Counted from the first letter of the stretch, positions 26,149-35,889 are shown. The stretch is DNA of 64,000 nt from Flavobacteriaceae bacterium PS02338 (GCA_029959615.1 JASCOD010000003.1:310001-374000), one strand, 5' to 3'. The notes: a model not told the origin generated them from the letters alone. Numbers and translations: made by a program.

Positions 26149-27294
26149 CTATCTGGAGACAAAAATCTTTCGCCCCTCAATTTTAAAATGGACACCTCCT
26201 GCAGACTCCAAAAGCCTGAGTACTTTCGAAACATGGTCGAACCGTGATACCCCGCCCACAAATTTTTCGGTAGGTTTTGGCCCTTGATAAATGATTTCTA
26301 CATCGTACCAACGCTCTACCATTTTCATGATATGCTCAATGGTTTCCCCCTCAAACATAAACTCGTTGTTTTTCCAGGCCACGGCCAGTTCCATGTCGGC
26401 CTGTTTCAAATCAACCTTACCATCTTTTGATAGGATGGCCTGTTGGCCCGGACTTAGAAACCGAGGTATAGAATTTGCAGTTACCCGCACACTTCCTTCC
26501 AATAAGGTGGTACTGGTGGTCTGGTCATCTGGATAAGCATTGATGTTGAAATGTGTCCCTAGCACCTCTACCTCCTGCTTATCTGTTTTCACAATAAAGG
26601 GATGGGCTTTGTCCTTCGCTACTTCGAAGTAGCCTTCTCCCTTAAGTTCAACTCTCCGTTGCTTTAACCTGGTAAATGAAATAGGGTATTTTAACGAAGA
26701 GGCAGCATTTAAAAACACGAGGGAACCATCAGGCAAACGCACCTTGGTCTGTTGCCCGCGTGTAGTGGAAAGGATATTGTAACCCTCTTTGCCTTCTGTC
26801 TCCGAGAGGGTGTAAACAATCTGCCCGCTTTCATCTTTTGAAATTAGTACACCGGCTTCGTTAGCAATATTCCCCACAAGTGCATCGTTAACGTATATTT
26901 TCCTGCCGTTGGCCAAAGTTAATGTGCCTCCATTTTTGCCCGGGGCAATATCATTGTGGTATGTAATTGAAAAATGACTATTGACAGCTTGGTTCTGATA
27001 ATAGAAATAACCGCCTGTAATTACGGCAATAGCTATAGAAGCAGCAACGGCAATCCCAATGCGGGCTCGTGAAAAATTGCGTGGTTTTAGTATAAGCTTT
27101 TTATCCTGATGTCGTGGAAGATGAAGCCTGTCTGCAATACGATCTGTCGCCTCGGTAATCATGGCGGCCGAAAGCTTGGGATGGCTTTCTTCCCTGTAAG
27201 AATTGTACCATGTTTCAACCATGGCACGCTCATCGGTACTTGCCGTACCGTTCAGGTATTTTTCAATGAGTGTCTTTATCTGTTCCTTATCCAT
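26149..27294 (-). CDS. FecR-family anti-sigma factor (cassette 1)
   Basis: A 381-residue inner-membrane regulator. Residues 1-70 are cytoplasmic (KTLIEKYLNGTASTDERAMVETWYNSY) and would hold the ECF sigma factor. One transmembrane helix lies at about 77-98 (ARIGIAVAASIAIAVITGGYFYY). The periplasmic FecR domain spans about 165-265 (TTRGQQTKVRLPDGSLVFLNAASSLKYP, KGEGYFEVAKDKAHPFIVKTDKQEVEVLGTHFNINAY). A DUF4974 domain closes the protein (about 310-381, FEGETIEHIMKMVERWYDVEI...LLESAGGVHFKIEGRKIFV). It should relay the substrate-loaded state of the STN-bearing SusC to the sigma factor. It starts 74 bp after the sigma gene. Confidence 0.94.
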   Translation of the reverse strand: MDKEQIKTLIEKYLNGTASTDERAMVETWYNSYREESHPKLSAAMITEATDRIADRLHLPRHQDKKLILKPRNFSRARIGIAVAASIAIAVITGGYFYYQNQAVNSHFSITYHNDIAPGKNGGTLTLANGRKIYVNDALVGNIANEAGVLISKDESGQIVYTLSETEGKEGYNILSTTRGQQTKVRLPDGSLVFLNAASSLKYPISFTRLKQRRVELKGEGYFEVAKDKAHPFIVKTDKQEVEVLGTHFNINAYPDDQTTSTTLLEGSVRVTANSIPRFLSPGQQAILSKDGKVDLKQADMELAVAWKNNEFMFEGETIEHIMKMVERWYDVEIIYQGPKPTEKFVGGVSRFDHVSKVLRLLESAGGVHFKIEGRKIFVSR

Positions 27295-27368
27295 AACAAC
27301 CTATTTTTTGGCCGCATTTATAGACAAGACTATTGAAAAGGATTTAGGTATTAGAAAAAAATAAAAAA

Positions 27369-27950
27369 TTAGCTATTGATCAACATCCAGATAAAAGATA
27401 CGGCTCCCAACTTTGACTTCAATAAATGTAATGCGCTGTTTATCTGTGATTTGACAGTGCTTTCGGAAATACCCAACTGTTCGGCAATCTCTTTGTGCGA
27501 TAGTTGCGCATTGCGGCTGAGCTCAAAGACCAGACGCATTTTTTTTGGAAGTGCCGCTACGTGTTTTTCAATAATCTCCCTTAGCTGGTTTTCACGCAGG
27601 CGGTAATCGGTAACAGCGTTTTCCATACTCATGTCCTGCCAATGGGCTGAAAGATACTGGTCGGCGTAGCCCTTTCTTGAAATAGTGGTGAGTACGGTAT
27701 TGCGGATGGTGGTATATAGATAGCCGGCCAGGTTTCCGGTTTCTATGTTAAGCTTTTCCCTCTTGAACCATAACTGTGCAAATACATCATGCACCACATC
27801 CTCGGCCTCCTTGCTATTGCCCAATTTTTTATAGGCATGGACATAGAGAATTCCCTTGAAGCGGTTGTAAATCTCGGTAAATGCACCCCTGTCGTCGGCC
27901 TTTAAGAGGCTTACAAGCACCATGTCCGAAAATTCACTGTATTTTTCCAT
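27369..27950 (-). CDS. ECF RNA polymerase sigma factor (cassette 1)
   Basis: The ATG at 27950 gives a 193-residue protein (MEKYSEFSDMVLVSLLKADDRGAF) of normal ECF size; a longer frame to 28172 adds 74 residues without family resemblance. Region 2 covers about residues 12-90 (FTEIYNRFKGILYVHAYKKLGNSKEAEDVVHDVFAQLW). Region 4 covers about 125-185, with the helix-turn-helix LSHKEIAEQLGISESTVKSQINSALHLLKSKL. It belongs to the Bacteroidota FecI-like group that pairs with FecR. Together with the FecR downstream it should control the susC-susD-thioredoxin genes of its cassette and perhaps the second cassette. Confidence 0.93.
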   Translation of the reverse strand: MEKYSEFSDMVLVSLLKADDRGAFTEIYNRFKGILYVHAYKKLGNSKEAEDVVHDVFAQLWFKREKLNIETGNLAGYLYTTIRNTVLTTISRKGYADQYLSAHWQDMSMENAVTDYRLRENQLREIIEKHVAALPKKMRLVFELSRNAQLSHKEIAEQLGISESTVKSQINSALHLLKSKLGAVSFIWMLINS

Positions 27951-28414
27951 TTGCAATCCAATAGGTGCGTAGAACAAAAAGTCCTCTAGCAACCAAAAGC
28001 CAAGCCCTGTCTCATGATACCGAGACATAATTTGCCCCAATAATAAATAATTTATTTCATAATAGCCCACATGTTTTTCTGATGATAATGGAGATGAGCG
28101 CCACTTGTGCAGGGATTGGCAGCGTACCTGCCTATGTCCAATCACGTAAAAAAGATTGGAAATGAGCAGCACCTTAGGCCAGTTTTTATGATAATAGTTT
28201 ATGGAATTGTTATTGGACAGGGAAAGAATGATATTGCCAAGAAAACAAGCAAAGCCCGAACATCCATCCGGGCAATTGCTATCATTATTAACTAACTAAA
28301 TTTTAATCATTTAAATAAATTGTAACAGAGGCAACTTTTGCTGTTTTATATCGTCATGAAACACTTCCGCTATATCTGAAATGAGAAGCTATATCTGAAA
28401 TGAGAAAAGTAAAA
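27951..28414. other. Inter-cassette gap with direct repeat and tandem repeat
   Basis: No gene is supported here. The right copy of the 87-bp imperfect repeat lies at 28212-28299. At 28369-28405 the 19-base unit GCTATATCTGAAATGAGAA occurs twice in tandem. Transcription of the sigma gene of cassette 1 must start within 27951-28210, but no clear TTTG/TAnnTTTG pair is visible on the minus strand. Confidence 0.5.
28212..28299. repeat. Imperfect direct repeat beyond the end of cassette 2
   Basis: This is the second copy of the segment at 19386-19472 (AAAGAATGATATTGCCA ... GCCCGAACATCCATCCGGGC ... TGCTATCATTATTAACTAAC). Both copies lie just outside the 3' end of a thioredoxin-like gene, in the same orientation. 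This marks the unit length of the duplication or of the recombination that built the tandem array. Confidence 0.65.
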
Positions 28415-29599
28415 CTAAAATCCAAAAACTTCTTTTAGTTTGTCATGCAACTCTATACCCTTAAGATTTTCAGAAACAATTCTGCCATCTGGTCCAATCA
28501 AATAATTCTGGGGGATGGATTTAATGTCATAGGTGACAGCAACGGAAGATTTCCATCCCTTGAAGTCACACACCTGTTGCCATAATCCTGTGCCATCTTG
28601 CTTAATCGCATTCAACCATTCTTCATGTTTGATGTAACGAATATCATCTAGCGATACACTAAATATATCAAAGCCTTCATTCTTGTATTTATTCCAGACC
28701 TCTTTTAAATTTGGAGCCTCAGCTCTACAAGCTCCACAAGTAGTACTCCAAAATTCAAGTAGTACATATTTACCCCGATAATCATTGAGATTCACTGTTT
28801 CTCCCTTAATATTTGGCAAACTAAATACAGGTGCCTCTGCCCCTGGCTGTAGCAACATCCTTTTGGTAATTCGCTCCCCAAATGCTGTACCTAATTCAGA
28901 TTCTTTAAGATGCTTTCCCAGCTTCGAATATAGTCTGGATATATGTTCAGTCAAATACTCGTTTAGTCTGGTTCTCTTCTCAAAAGCATATAGACTAATC
29001 CAAGAGTCGGGGAAAGACCCTATATAAGTTTCATAGACATCTGAAAGTCTTTTGTTTGCAATTTGCAATCGTTTTCTAGTGAAACTTTGATATTCTTTTG
29101 AGGAATTTATTGCCTCAGGTGTCCGCTGATAATCACTGTTTATCTTTCTTTCAAGATCAGCTATATTTTTCTGTATAGGTTCAATCAGTTCCCTTAAAAC
29201 TAGGTAGTCGTAGTTTACACGAGAGTTATAGATTCTAGCGTCGATAAGAGAGTCCTTTGTATCAATAAGTATTGAATCATTTGTTAAAAATAAATTTAAA
29301 GATCCTAAATAGGTAGTTCTGTTCTTTGAATCTGTTTTTTTCTGTTCCAATCTTGCGTAACGCGGAAATTTGACAGAATCGAAATTAAAGTGAAAATAAC
29401 CGTTCGAAACCCTAGAAGAATCTTCTTTCATTTTATTATCCCTATAACCCATTAGATCTGGATAATAATAAAGATATATCATTTCTGTGCTTGAACCATT
29501 TTCTATGTGACCTGAGATAGATTGTCCTAAAGCAGAATGTACTAGGTTTACTAGGCACAATAAGCTTATAAAAGCCTTTATACCTTTAAAATTCTTCAT
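28415..29599 (-). CDS. TlpA-family thioredoxin with DUF4369-like N-terminal domain (cassette 2)
   Basis: A 394-residue exported protein with a signal peptide (residues 1-25, cleavage after ALG). The N-terminal half (about 26-130) is a beta-rich DUF4369-like domain (SISGHIENGSSTEMIYLYYYPD...DSSRVSNGYFHF). A helical linker with charged heptads follows (about 140-240, possible coiled coil). The C-terminal thioredoxin domain (about 255-394) has active site Cys288-Gly-Ala-Cys291 (FWSTTCGACRAE) and the cis-Pro segment KSIPQNYLIGPDGRIV. This is the common TlpA type of Sphingobacteriaceae. It occupies the same place as the TlpA-DUF3738 gene of cassette 1 but is not a close homologue outside the thioredoxin fold. 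Confidence 0.85.
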   Translation of the reverse strand: MKNFKGIKAFISLLCLVNLVHSALGQSISGHIENGSSTEMIYLYYYPDLMGYRDNKMKEDSSRVSNGYFHFNFDSVKFPRYARLEQKKTDSKNRTTYLGSLNLFLTNDSILIDTKDSLIDARIYNSRVNYDYLVLRELIEPIQKNIADLERKINSDYQRTPEAINSSKEYQSFTRKRLQIANKRLSDVYETYIGSFPDSWISLYAFEKRTRLNEYLTEHISRLYSKLGKHLKESELGTAFGERITKRMLLQPGAEAPVFSLPNIKGETVNLNDYRGKYVLLEFWSTTCGACRAEAPNLKEVWNKYKNEGFDIFSVSLDDIRYIKHEEWLNAIKQDGTGLWQQVCDFKGWKSSVAVTYDIKSIPQNYLIGPDGRIVSENLKGIELHDKLKEVFGF

Positions 29600-29628
29600 A
29601 ATATTTGTTTTTAATTGTCATTAATGAC

Positions 29629-30978
29629 TTATCTCCTGTTTTTTTGAATGCCGCTAAGGGCAACTACTTCTTCGGGAATTGCTATTGCGTAACGTAGATC
29701 ATTGGGTTGGAGCGTATAAGTTTGGCCGTTCACCGTTTTGGAAAGTAGGATATTCGCACCGTCACGATTTAGTCTTTTTAGATCTGCCCAACGAAGACCT
29801 CGAAATATTAATTCTTTTCGCCTTTCTTTCAATACTCTGTTTAGGGCAATGTTTTGATTGGTGATTGCTAAAGGCACGAAAGTTCCACTTACGTACCTAT
29901 TTGCCAAAAGATGATTTAATTTGTCCAGACCTTTTTCAATCTGGTTAGTACGCACGTAACATTCTGAAGCAATAAGGTACAACTCGGCAGTTGTTATTCC
30001 CACTATTTTACCGGTAGAGCTTCCGGTATAACTTCCCTTAAACAAAACTTCACCGACAGAGTTCGTTCTGAACAACACTGTTTTTCGTAGGTCATTGTTG
30101 TCGTATAATTGATATAGACTTGGTGATATTCTTGCCAATGTACTATTAATTGGGCGAGCAAGCCTCATTGTAGCACGTAGTACAACTTCTACATTTAGAT
30201 TTGAGATGGGTAGTGAGGCGGCGGCATTCAAAGTATTAAAATCGATTAGGGAATTGTTTAACTCCAATGCCAGCAAAGCATTTTGTAAAGCATTCTCGTA
30301 TTCTCCCATAAAAAGATATGTTCTCGCCAATAACCCTAATGCCGTAGCTTTTGAGGGACGTGTGACGGCTATTTGTCGATCGGGCAAAATGGAAATAGCC
30401 AATCTCAAATCACTAATAATCTGGTTATAGGTCTGTTGAACATTTGATCTTACGGAAGGTATATTCATATCTGGATCTAAACGTAGTGGTAGGCCCAAAT
30501 CTGCTGTTGCAGTTGAGCTATTATATACCGGACACCATACTTGAGCCGCATCTAAATAGCGTGCAGCCCTAATGGTCAATGCCTGTCCTCTGATATTGTC
30601 AGCGTTAGCAATATGATACTTTTCAATATTGTACAAAACTGCATTTGCAATGTAAATAGTTCTGAAACAATATGACCAATCATTACCTTCGCTTTGATTT
30701 ATGGAAACACGGTCTGGTTGCCAAGTGTATAATCGCCTATCCTCTTCGTAAGGCAATGCTTGGAAATCTGATTCGGTTAAATAGTAATCATCTGAAGAAA
30801 CCTCACCACTTGAGGCATTATTGGTCAAAATATCTGTAACCCGATCTAATAATGCTTGATTGTCCTCCAATGTTTCTGGGGTGGTCAAACGGAAGTCGGA
30901 TTTTTCGTCGAGAAACTTAGTACAACTTTGTAGGACTAATAGAGACGATATGATAATTATAAAAGATTTACATTTCAT
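29629..30978 (-). CDS. SusD/RagB-like lipoprotein (cassette 2)
   Basis: A 449-residue outer-membrane lipoprotein with signal MKCKSFIIIISSLLVLQSC and lipobox Cys19. It is clearly paralogous to the SusD of cassette 1, sharing TPETLEDNQALLDR, SGEVSSDDYYLTE, LGLPLRLDPDMNIPSVRS, QQTYNQIISDL, SRPSK-like TRPSKATALGLLARTYLFMGEYENAL and the C-terminal RRKELIFRGLRWADLKRLNRDGANI...LQPNDLRYAIAIPEEV. It starts 11 bp after the susC stop, much tighter than in cassette 1. It should act as the substrate-binding lid of the adjacent transporter. The close similarity suggests that both cassettes take up related ligands. Confidence 0.93.
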   Translation of the reverse strand: MKCKSFIIIISSLLVLQSCTKFLDEKSDFRLTTPETLEDNQALLDRVTDILTNNASSGEVSSDDYYLTESDFQALPYEEDRRLYTWQPDRVSINQSEGNDWSYCFRTIYIANAVLYNIEKYHIANADNIRGQALTIRAARYLDAAQVWCPVYNSSTATADLGLPLRLDPDMNIPSVRSNVQQTYNQIISDLRLAISILPDRQIAVTRPSKATALGLLARTYLFMGEYENALQNALLALELNNSLIDFNTLNAAASLPISNLNVEVVLRATMRLARPINSTLARISPSLYQLYDNNDLRKTVLFRTNSVGEVLFKGSYTGSSTGKIVGITTAELYLIASECYVRTNQIEKGLDKLNHLLANRYVSGTFVPLAITNQNIALNRVLKERRKELIFRGLRWADLKRLNRDGANILLSKTVNGQTYTLQPNDLRYAIAIPEEVVALSGIQKNRR

Positions 30979-30989
30979 GAAAATTGATT

Positions 30990-33900
30990 TTAAAGTTTTA
31001 CTCTTAAACCCAGAGCGTATCCTATAGATGGAATAAGTGTATTGTTGCCTATGTTGTAGTCTGGATCTATACCATTTTTATTTGCCCGCCAAATAACGCC
31101 GATGTTGTTGATGTTAAAATAGAGTTGTATACTGTTGAATGGTATTTTTTTCCAAGCTTCCTTGTTTAAAGTATAGCCAAGATTGATATATTGAAGTCGA
31201 ATATGGTCACCTTTGTCTATAAGAACACTTGAACCCCGATAAAAGGCATCCCTGCTGTAATCGGACTGCCAAGTGTTTGAAGGTATATTTGTTCTGTTTT
31301 CATCCCCTGGCTGTTGCCAACGTTGACTATAATCTTCATGCCCAATCCAGCTTGTGAAAAGATTGGTATAGTTTATAGATTGTCTTCTAAACCAATACCC
31401 TAATTTGTAAGTGATACCTAAGTCTATACTTATGCCTTTGTAAAGAAAAGAATTGATGAAAGATCCATATTTTGTAGGGATTGCAGACCCAAAGAACTGT
31501 AGGTCGTTAATTGTAGAACCTGAATAAACAATGTTTGTCCAATCCTTGCTTACATTGCCATTCACATAGCCTTGGGGTTCACCAGTTTGGGGATCAAGTC
31601 CTGCCCATCTATATGCGAAAATTGAATAGATAGGCTTTCCCTCAATACCAGACACTGGTACCGAAGTACTATTTCCTATAAACTGATCCGCTAATGGATT
31701 GGCTAGATAATATTTGTCCACCTTATCCTTATAGAAACTTACGTTCAATTGGCTATTCCATTTAAAGGAACCATCTATGTTTTTGGTCCGTAATTCAATA
31801 TCTAATCCTTTGCCTTTGGTACTTGCCACATTAGATAACATATATCCAATTCCAGTAGTATAGTCAATTTGTGCTGTACCGAATAGATTTGTTCCCCGTT
31901 TAAGAAAATACTCGAAAGATCCAGAAATGCGGCTATTTAACAGGCCAAAATCTACTGCTACATTTGTCATACGAGATGTTTCCCATCGTAGATTGGGGTT
32001 ATAATAGTTTTCGAAACGTGCCATTGGCGATCCGGTATAACTTGAGTTCGAGGGGTCATAAGCTATTGTACTCACCGCTACCATAGCGGGGTCAATATTT
32101 CCATTGAATCCATAAGATGCACGAATGTTAAGATATGGCATCCATGCAACCTTATAAAAAGTTTCCTCAGATAATTTCCATGCTAATCCTGTCGACCAAA
32201 AAGGGTTCCATTGGTCATTCGTTTTTAATCCAAAAAGATTACTGGCATCTCTTCTTGCGCTAGCGGATATAGTGTATTTTGAAAAAAGACTATATGCCGC
32301 ATTGGCATAAAGAGATACGTATTTCGTATTTCGTTCTGATAAGGATTGTCCTTTTTGTACAAAATCGTAGCTACCACTGACCAATGTCGGATATTGGTCG
32401 GCATAATCGAGGTTGCCAGAAGTCAGCCTACGTTCATCATAGCCATAATATCTATTGCCATCGCTTTTTACATTCGCATCTCGGGTTTCTGCTCCTAAAA
32501 TCGCATTAATGTTGTGTTTTTTTGAACTCCTATTGAAGTTAAGCTGACCACGAAGATTATTTACGATCATTACGGAATTGGACTTGTCCAAAATACCTCC
32601 CTTTGGTACGATAAAATTTACAGTGCCATTAGGAAGCACTTGTGCAAAGTTGTTAATGTAGTTCCTTGCATAGAAACTTTGGTCACTATGTAAATTATTT
32701 GTAATAGTAGATTGACGCTGGTGCTGGTATTTAATTTGGGCTTCCAAGCCGTTGACTATTTTATAGTTTAACGAAGAGGTAACCATTATCTCGGCAACAT
32801 TTATTTGATTGGAATCTTCTTGCCAATCAGTGAGAGGATAGTAATTCCAATCCAATAGTTTATTTCCATATGTTTCCTTATAATACTGATCATAAATTGA
32901 AACCACAGGCAATGGCTTGCCTTCATTATCTGCCATCAGCATATATGGTACAGCCACCCCGTTTTTCATGCTGACATTCCCATATCCGAGTCGACCACTT
33001 TTAGAATTTGTAGTTGTGTAATAGACGGCCGTGTTTATCGAAAGTCTATCTAAGGGCTTCCAAGAATTTTGTACACGGAGATTTAAGCGTTCGTAAATTT
33101 CTGCCAAATTCCCTTTATTGTGGTCATACCCCATCGATAAATCCCATGAAGATTTTGGCGCACCCGCAGATAGACTCAAAAAATACTGCTGATTTTGGGA
33201 GGGACTATACATATAACGAAGAAACTGATCCCTAGAGTCAACCTTCCGTAGGTCATTGATTTGGGCTGTCGCAAATTCATTTGATACCACACCAATCTGC
33301 TGTTTTCTTAAAATATCAACTACAGGAGATAAGACCGGATGGTTAGGTGAATTGATGTCACTATTGTAAAATCCTCTTCTAAAAAGCTCTTGTTCTACAT
33401 CGATAAAATCTGAACTTGAAATTGCCTTTATGTATCCAAGATCAGGTTTAGATGCAATAGTGGTATTTGCATTAAATTCTATGTTTAATGGTTTGTTTAG
33501 TTGAGCATTTTTGGTTGTAATTACAATAACACCATTGGCGGCCCTAGCTCCCCAAATGCTTGCTGCAGCGGCGTCTTTCAATATGGTGATAGTTTCTACC
33601 ATATTCGGGTTGATATTATTGATGTCTCCTTCATATGGAAAGTTGTCTACAACGATAAGAGGAGCTTTCGGACCGTTTATTGTACTTAATCCACGTACCA
33701 TGATCTGAGCATTACCAGAAGTACCTCTATCCACTGTTATCCCATTTGCTGCAGTTGATAACCTTGAAAGGATATCTGTTCCCACTTGCTGGTTAAACAC
33801 CTCTTTGCTTACAGTAGAGAAAGATCCAGTGGACCTTTCCTTCGGCAAGGTCTGATAGCCTGTAGATACGAATACATTTATTTGATCCAGTTCATTGTTT

Positions 33901-34520
33901 GCCAATCCAAGTTGGATATTGCCCATGTCTTTTTTAGCGGGCACTTCTTTGATCTCAAAGCCTACAAAGGAAAAAACCAAAACTGCTGTTTCATCTACAC
34001 CACTGAAGGAGAACTCGCCCTTTTCGTTAGTGACTACCATACGGTTGGTACCCTTGATCTTCACGGAAGCGCCGACAAGGGGTTGTCTGTTTTCATCCAA
34101 TAGACGGCCTTTTACGTCAATATTCAAAAAGTAGTCGATTACCTTATCAATAATCGATTTTTCTTTAGGCTTGATGGCAATGTTAGTTCCGTTAATGGTA
34201 TAGGTAAGGGGTAATCCGCTCAATATGGTTTTCATAGCATCATCCAAAGAAGCATCGCTGAGTGACACATTAATAGAACTAATGTTTTTGAGAACCTTAC
34301 GATCGAAAAATAAGTCGTAGCCGCTTTGTTTACGTATTTGTTTGAGTACATTTTCCAGCGATACATTTTTTTTGGACAATGTAATTCGCTGGCCAAAGGT
34401 GGCTGCGCTAACCTGCATCAGGGATGCTATTAATATAAGGGTGGTTAATCGCATAACTAGCAGAATTTTACGTATACGCCAGTTGGGCAATACAGTTTCT
34501 TTAGTATAAATTTTATACAT
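30990..34520 (-). CDS. SusC/RagA-like TonB-linked outer membrane transporter (cassette 2)
   Basis: The ATG at 34520 gives 1176 residues and an N-terminus (MYKIYTKE) parallel to that of cassette 1 (MYKKNYTR); the longer frame to 34613 is less likely. The order is the same: signal region ending SAATFGQ, STN domain (about 45-110, LENVLKQIRKQSGYDLFFDRK), carboxypeptidase-regulatory-like domain (about 130-200), plug with ILKDAAAASIWGARAANGVIVITTKN, and a barrel ending LGLRVKL. Large parts of plug and barrel are shared with the cassette 1 protein (FGSAIPT.YGSF, GDHIRLQYINL, IDLGITYKLGYWFRR). It is therefore a tandem paralogue, with divergence concentrated in parts of the barrel that could form the ligand-binding loops. 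Confidence 0.95.
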   Translation of the reverse strand: MYKIYTKETVLPNWRIRKILLVMRLTTLILIASLMQVSAATFGQRITLSKKNVSLENVLKQIRKQSGYDLFFDRKVLKNISSINVSLSDASLDDAMKTILSGLPLTYTINGTNIAIKPKEKSIIDKVIDYFLNIDVKGRLLDENRQPLVGASVKIKGTNRMVVTNEKGEFSFSGVDETAVLVFSFVGFEIKEVPAKKDMGNIQLGLANNELDQINVFVSTGYQTLPKERSTGSFSTVSKEVFNQQVGTDILSRLSTAANGITVDRGTSGNAQIMVRGLSTINGPKAPLIVVDNFPYEGDINNINPNMVETITILKDAAAASIWGARAANGVIVITTKNAQLNKPLNIEFNANTTIASKPDLGYIKAISSSDFIDVEQELFRRGFYNSDINSPNHPVLSPVVDILRKQQIGVVSNEFATAQINDLRKVDSRDQFLRYMYSPSQNQQYFLSLSAGAPKSSWDLSMGYDHNKGNLAEIYERLNLRVQNSWKPLDRLSINTAVYYTTTNSKSGRLGYGNVSMKNGVAVPYMLMADNEGKPLPVVSIYDQYYKETYGNKLLDWNYYPLTDWQEDSNQINVAEIMVTSSLNYKIVNGLEAQIKYQHQRQSTITNNLHSDQSFYARNYINNFAQVLPNGTVNFIVPKGGILDKSNSVMIVNNLRGQLNFNRSSKKHNINAILGAETRDANVKSDGNRYYGYDERRLTSGNLDYADQYPTLVSGSYDFVQKGQSLSERNTKYVSLYANAAYSLFSKYTISASARRDASNLFGLKTNDQWNPFWSTGLAWKLSEETFYKVAWMPYLNIRASYGFNGNIDPAMVAVSTIAYDPSNSSYTGSPMARFENYYNPNLRWETSRMTNVAVDFGLLNSRISGSFEYFLKRGTNLFGTAQIDYTTGIGYMLSNVASTKGKGLDIELRTKNIDGSFKWNSQLNVSFYKDKVDKYYLANPLADQFIGNSTSVPVSGIEGKPIYSIFAYRWAGLDPQTGEPQGYVNGNVSKDWTNIVYSGSTINDLQFFGSAIPTKYGSFINSFLYKGISIDLGITYKLGYWFRRQSINYTNLFTSWIGHEDYSQRWQQPGDENRTNIPSNTWQSDYSRDAFYRGSSVLIDKGDHIRLQYINLGYTLNKEAWKKIPFNSIQLYFNINNIGVIWRANKNGIDPDYNIGNNTLIPSIGYALGLRVKL

Positions 34521-34664
34521 TCGTGTTAAAGTTTGGTTTAATGCAGTTGGCCTCAACTTTCCAGGGGAAAGGCTACTGCGGTTAAGTTGATAATTTGTTA
34601 TTAATTCGGCCAAACACCGACCAGTTCCCGATTTAACCGGGCGCTGGTTTTTATTTTTTGTAGC
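34521..34664 (-). other. fecR-susC gap with conserved hairpin (cassette 2)
   Basis: ACCAG (about 34619-34624) pairs with CTGGT (about 34646-34651), with an inner CCCG/CGGG stem, and TTTTTATTTTTT follows on the plus strand. It is the counterpart of the hairpin at 26001-26035. The flanking text CTACTGCGGTTAAGTTGATA also matches, so the gap itself was duplicated with the genes. Confidence 0.55.
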
Positions 34665-35819
34665 TTATCTGGTCACCAGTATCCTCCTTCCCTCAATTTT
34701 AAAATGTACATTACCGGCATTCTCTATCAGTTGTAGTACTGCAGAGAGGTTGCTTTTCCTCGATATCCATCCCCCAGGTTCAATATTGGTCTGTACGCCC
34801 GGATCGTAAACAATCTCTACATCGTACCAACGGGCTATCCTGCGCATGGCGGTTTTAAAATCTTCGCCCTTAAATATAAACTCGCCATTTTTCCAGTCGG
34901 TTACAGCCTCGGTATCTACCTTGTTAACGGTTATTACCAGACCCGTGTTGGCAGATTGGTCTCCGGGTTTAAGTACTCGTACTGTTTGGGATGTGGTGCC
35001 GGAGACTTTCACGCTACCTTCCAGTAAAGTGGTGGTAACGACCGGCTCGTCTTTATAGGCATTTACATTGAAATGCGTGCCCAATACCTCTATCTCCTGC
35101 TTATCGGTTTGCACTACAAAAGGATGGTCTTTATCTTTTGCAACCTCAAAATAGGCCTCGCCTTTAAGTTTTATATTTCTTTTGCCATTTTCTATGAGTT
35201 GTGCACTGTAGCTGATGCTCGATGCCGCGTTGAGCCAGACAAAAGATCCATCGGGCAGGCGGAGTTTATAGGTTTCTGCGTTTGCAGTAGCGAGTGTATT
35301 GATTTTATTTGGCGCATCTGTATATCCTTTGATCTCATAAATCAGTTCGCCATTTTGTGCCTTGGTAATAACAACCCCAGCTTCTTTGGCCAATTCGCCA
35401 TCTGTAGCATCAGTCAGTCTTATTTTTTTACCATTTGACAAGGTTAGGGTGGCACCAACCTTACCTGGTGCCACATCGTTATTCTTGATGGCCAGCTCTA
35501 TATTTTTACTGTTATTGGTATATAGCATTAGCCCAATGGCAACAACTATGATGATTGCCGCCGCCGCAGTTACTGTACGAACCCAAGTCTTGCCGAACAA
35601 TGGCACCACCTTTTTCTCTAGACCTATTTGTTTTTGGATGGCGTTCCATATGCGATGTTCGTGTTTGGCTTCGGAAAGTACAAAATCGGTGGGGATGTTA
35701 ACCTGCTCATCCTGATGTTGTCGATACCATTCATTAAGCACCAGTTCCTCTTCTGTGGTAATGGTTCGCTGTTCCCATTTAGCCGCCAATTTTGCAATGT
35801 ATTCTTTTGAATAGCTCAT
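34665..35819 (-). CDS. FecR-family anti-sigma factor (cassette 2)
   Basis: A 384-residue protein from the ATG at 35819, preceded by AAGGA 11 nt upstream; a GTG at 35828 is a weaker start. Residues 1-75 are the cytoplasmic sigma-binding part (IAKLAAKWEQRTITTEEELVLNEWY). One helix lies at about 82-100 (VTAAAAIIIVVAIGLMLY). The FecR domain has LRLPDGSFVWLNAASSISY, LKGEAYFEVAKDKDHPFVVQTDKQEIEVLGTHFNVNAY and TTLLEGSVKVSG. The terminal DUF4974 part has FKGEDFKTAMRRIARWYDVEI and IENAGNVHFKIEGRRILV. It is clearly a paralogue of the cassette 1 FecR, strongest in the periplasmic half, while the sigma-binding N-terminus differs. This fits separate sigma factor partners. Confidence 0.94.
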   Translation of the reverse strand: MSYSKEYIAKLAAKWEQRTITTEEELVLNEWYRQHQDEQVNIPTDFVLSEAKHEHRIWNAIQKQIGLEKKVVPLFGKTWVRTVTAAAAIIIVVAIGLMLYTNNSKNIELAIKNNDVAPGKVGATLTLSNGKKIRLTDATDGELAKEAGVVITKAQNGELIYEIKGYTDAPNKINTLATANAETYKLRLPDGSFVWLNAASSISYSAQLIENGKRNIKLKGEAYFEVAKDKDHPFVVQTDKQEIEVLGTHFNVNAYKDEPVVTTTLLEGSVKVSGTTSQTVRVLKPGDQSANTGLVITVNKVDTEAVTDWKNGEFIFKGEDFKTAMRRIARWYDVEIVYDPGVQTNIEPGGWISRKSNLSAVLQLIENAGNVHFKIEGRRILVTR

Positions 35820-35889
35820 TAATTTCACATTCCTTTGGTATTAGGTTCCTTTTGAAGACCGTAGCACCTAGCCTGTATGAAAAAAAAAG

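Noticed and set aside
27951..28172. N-terminal extension of the first ECF sigma factor
   Set aside because: The 74 extra residues do not resemble sigma factors; the MEKYSEFSD start gives the normal length.
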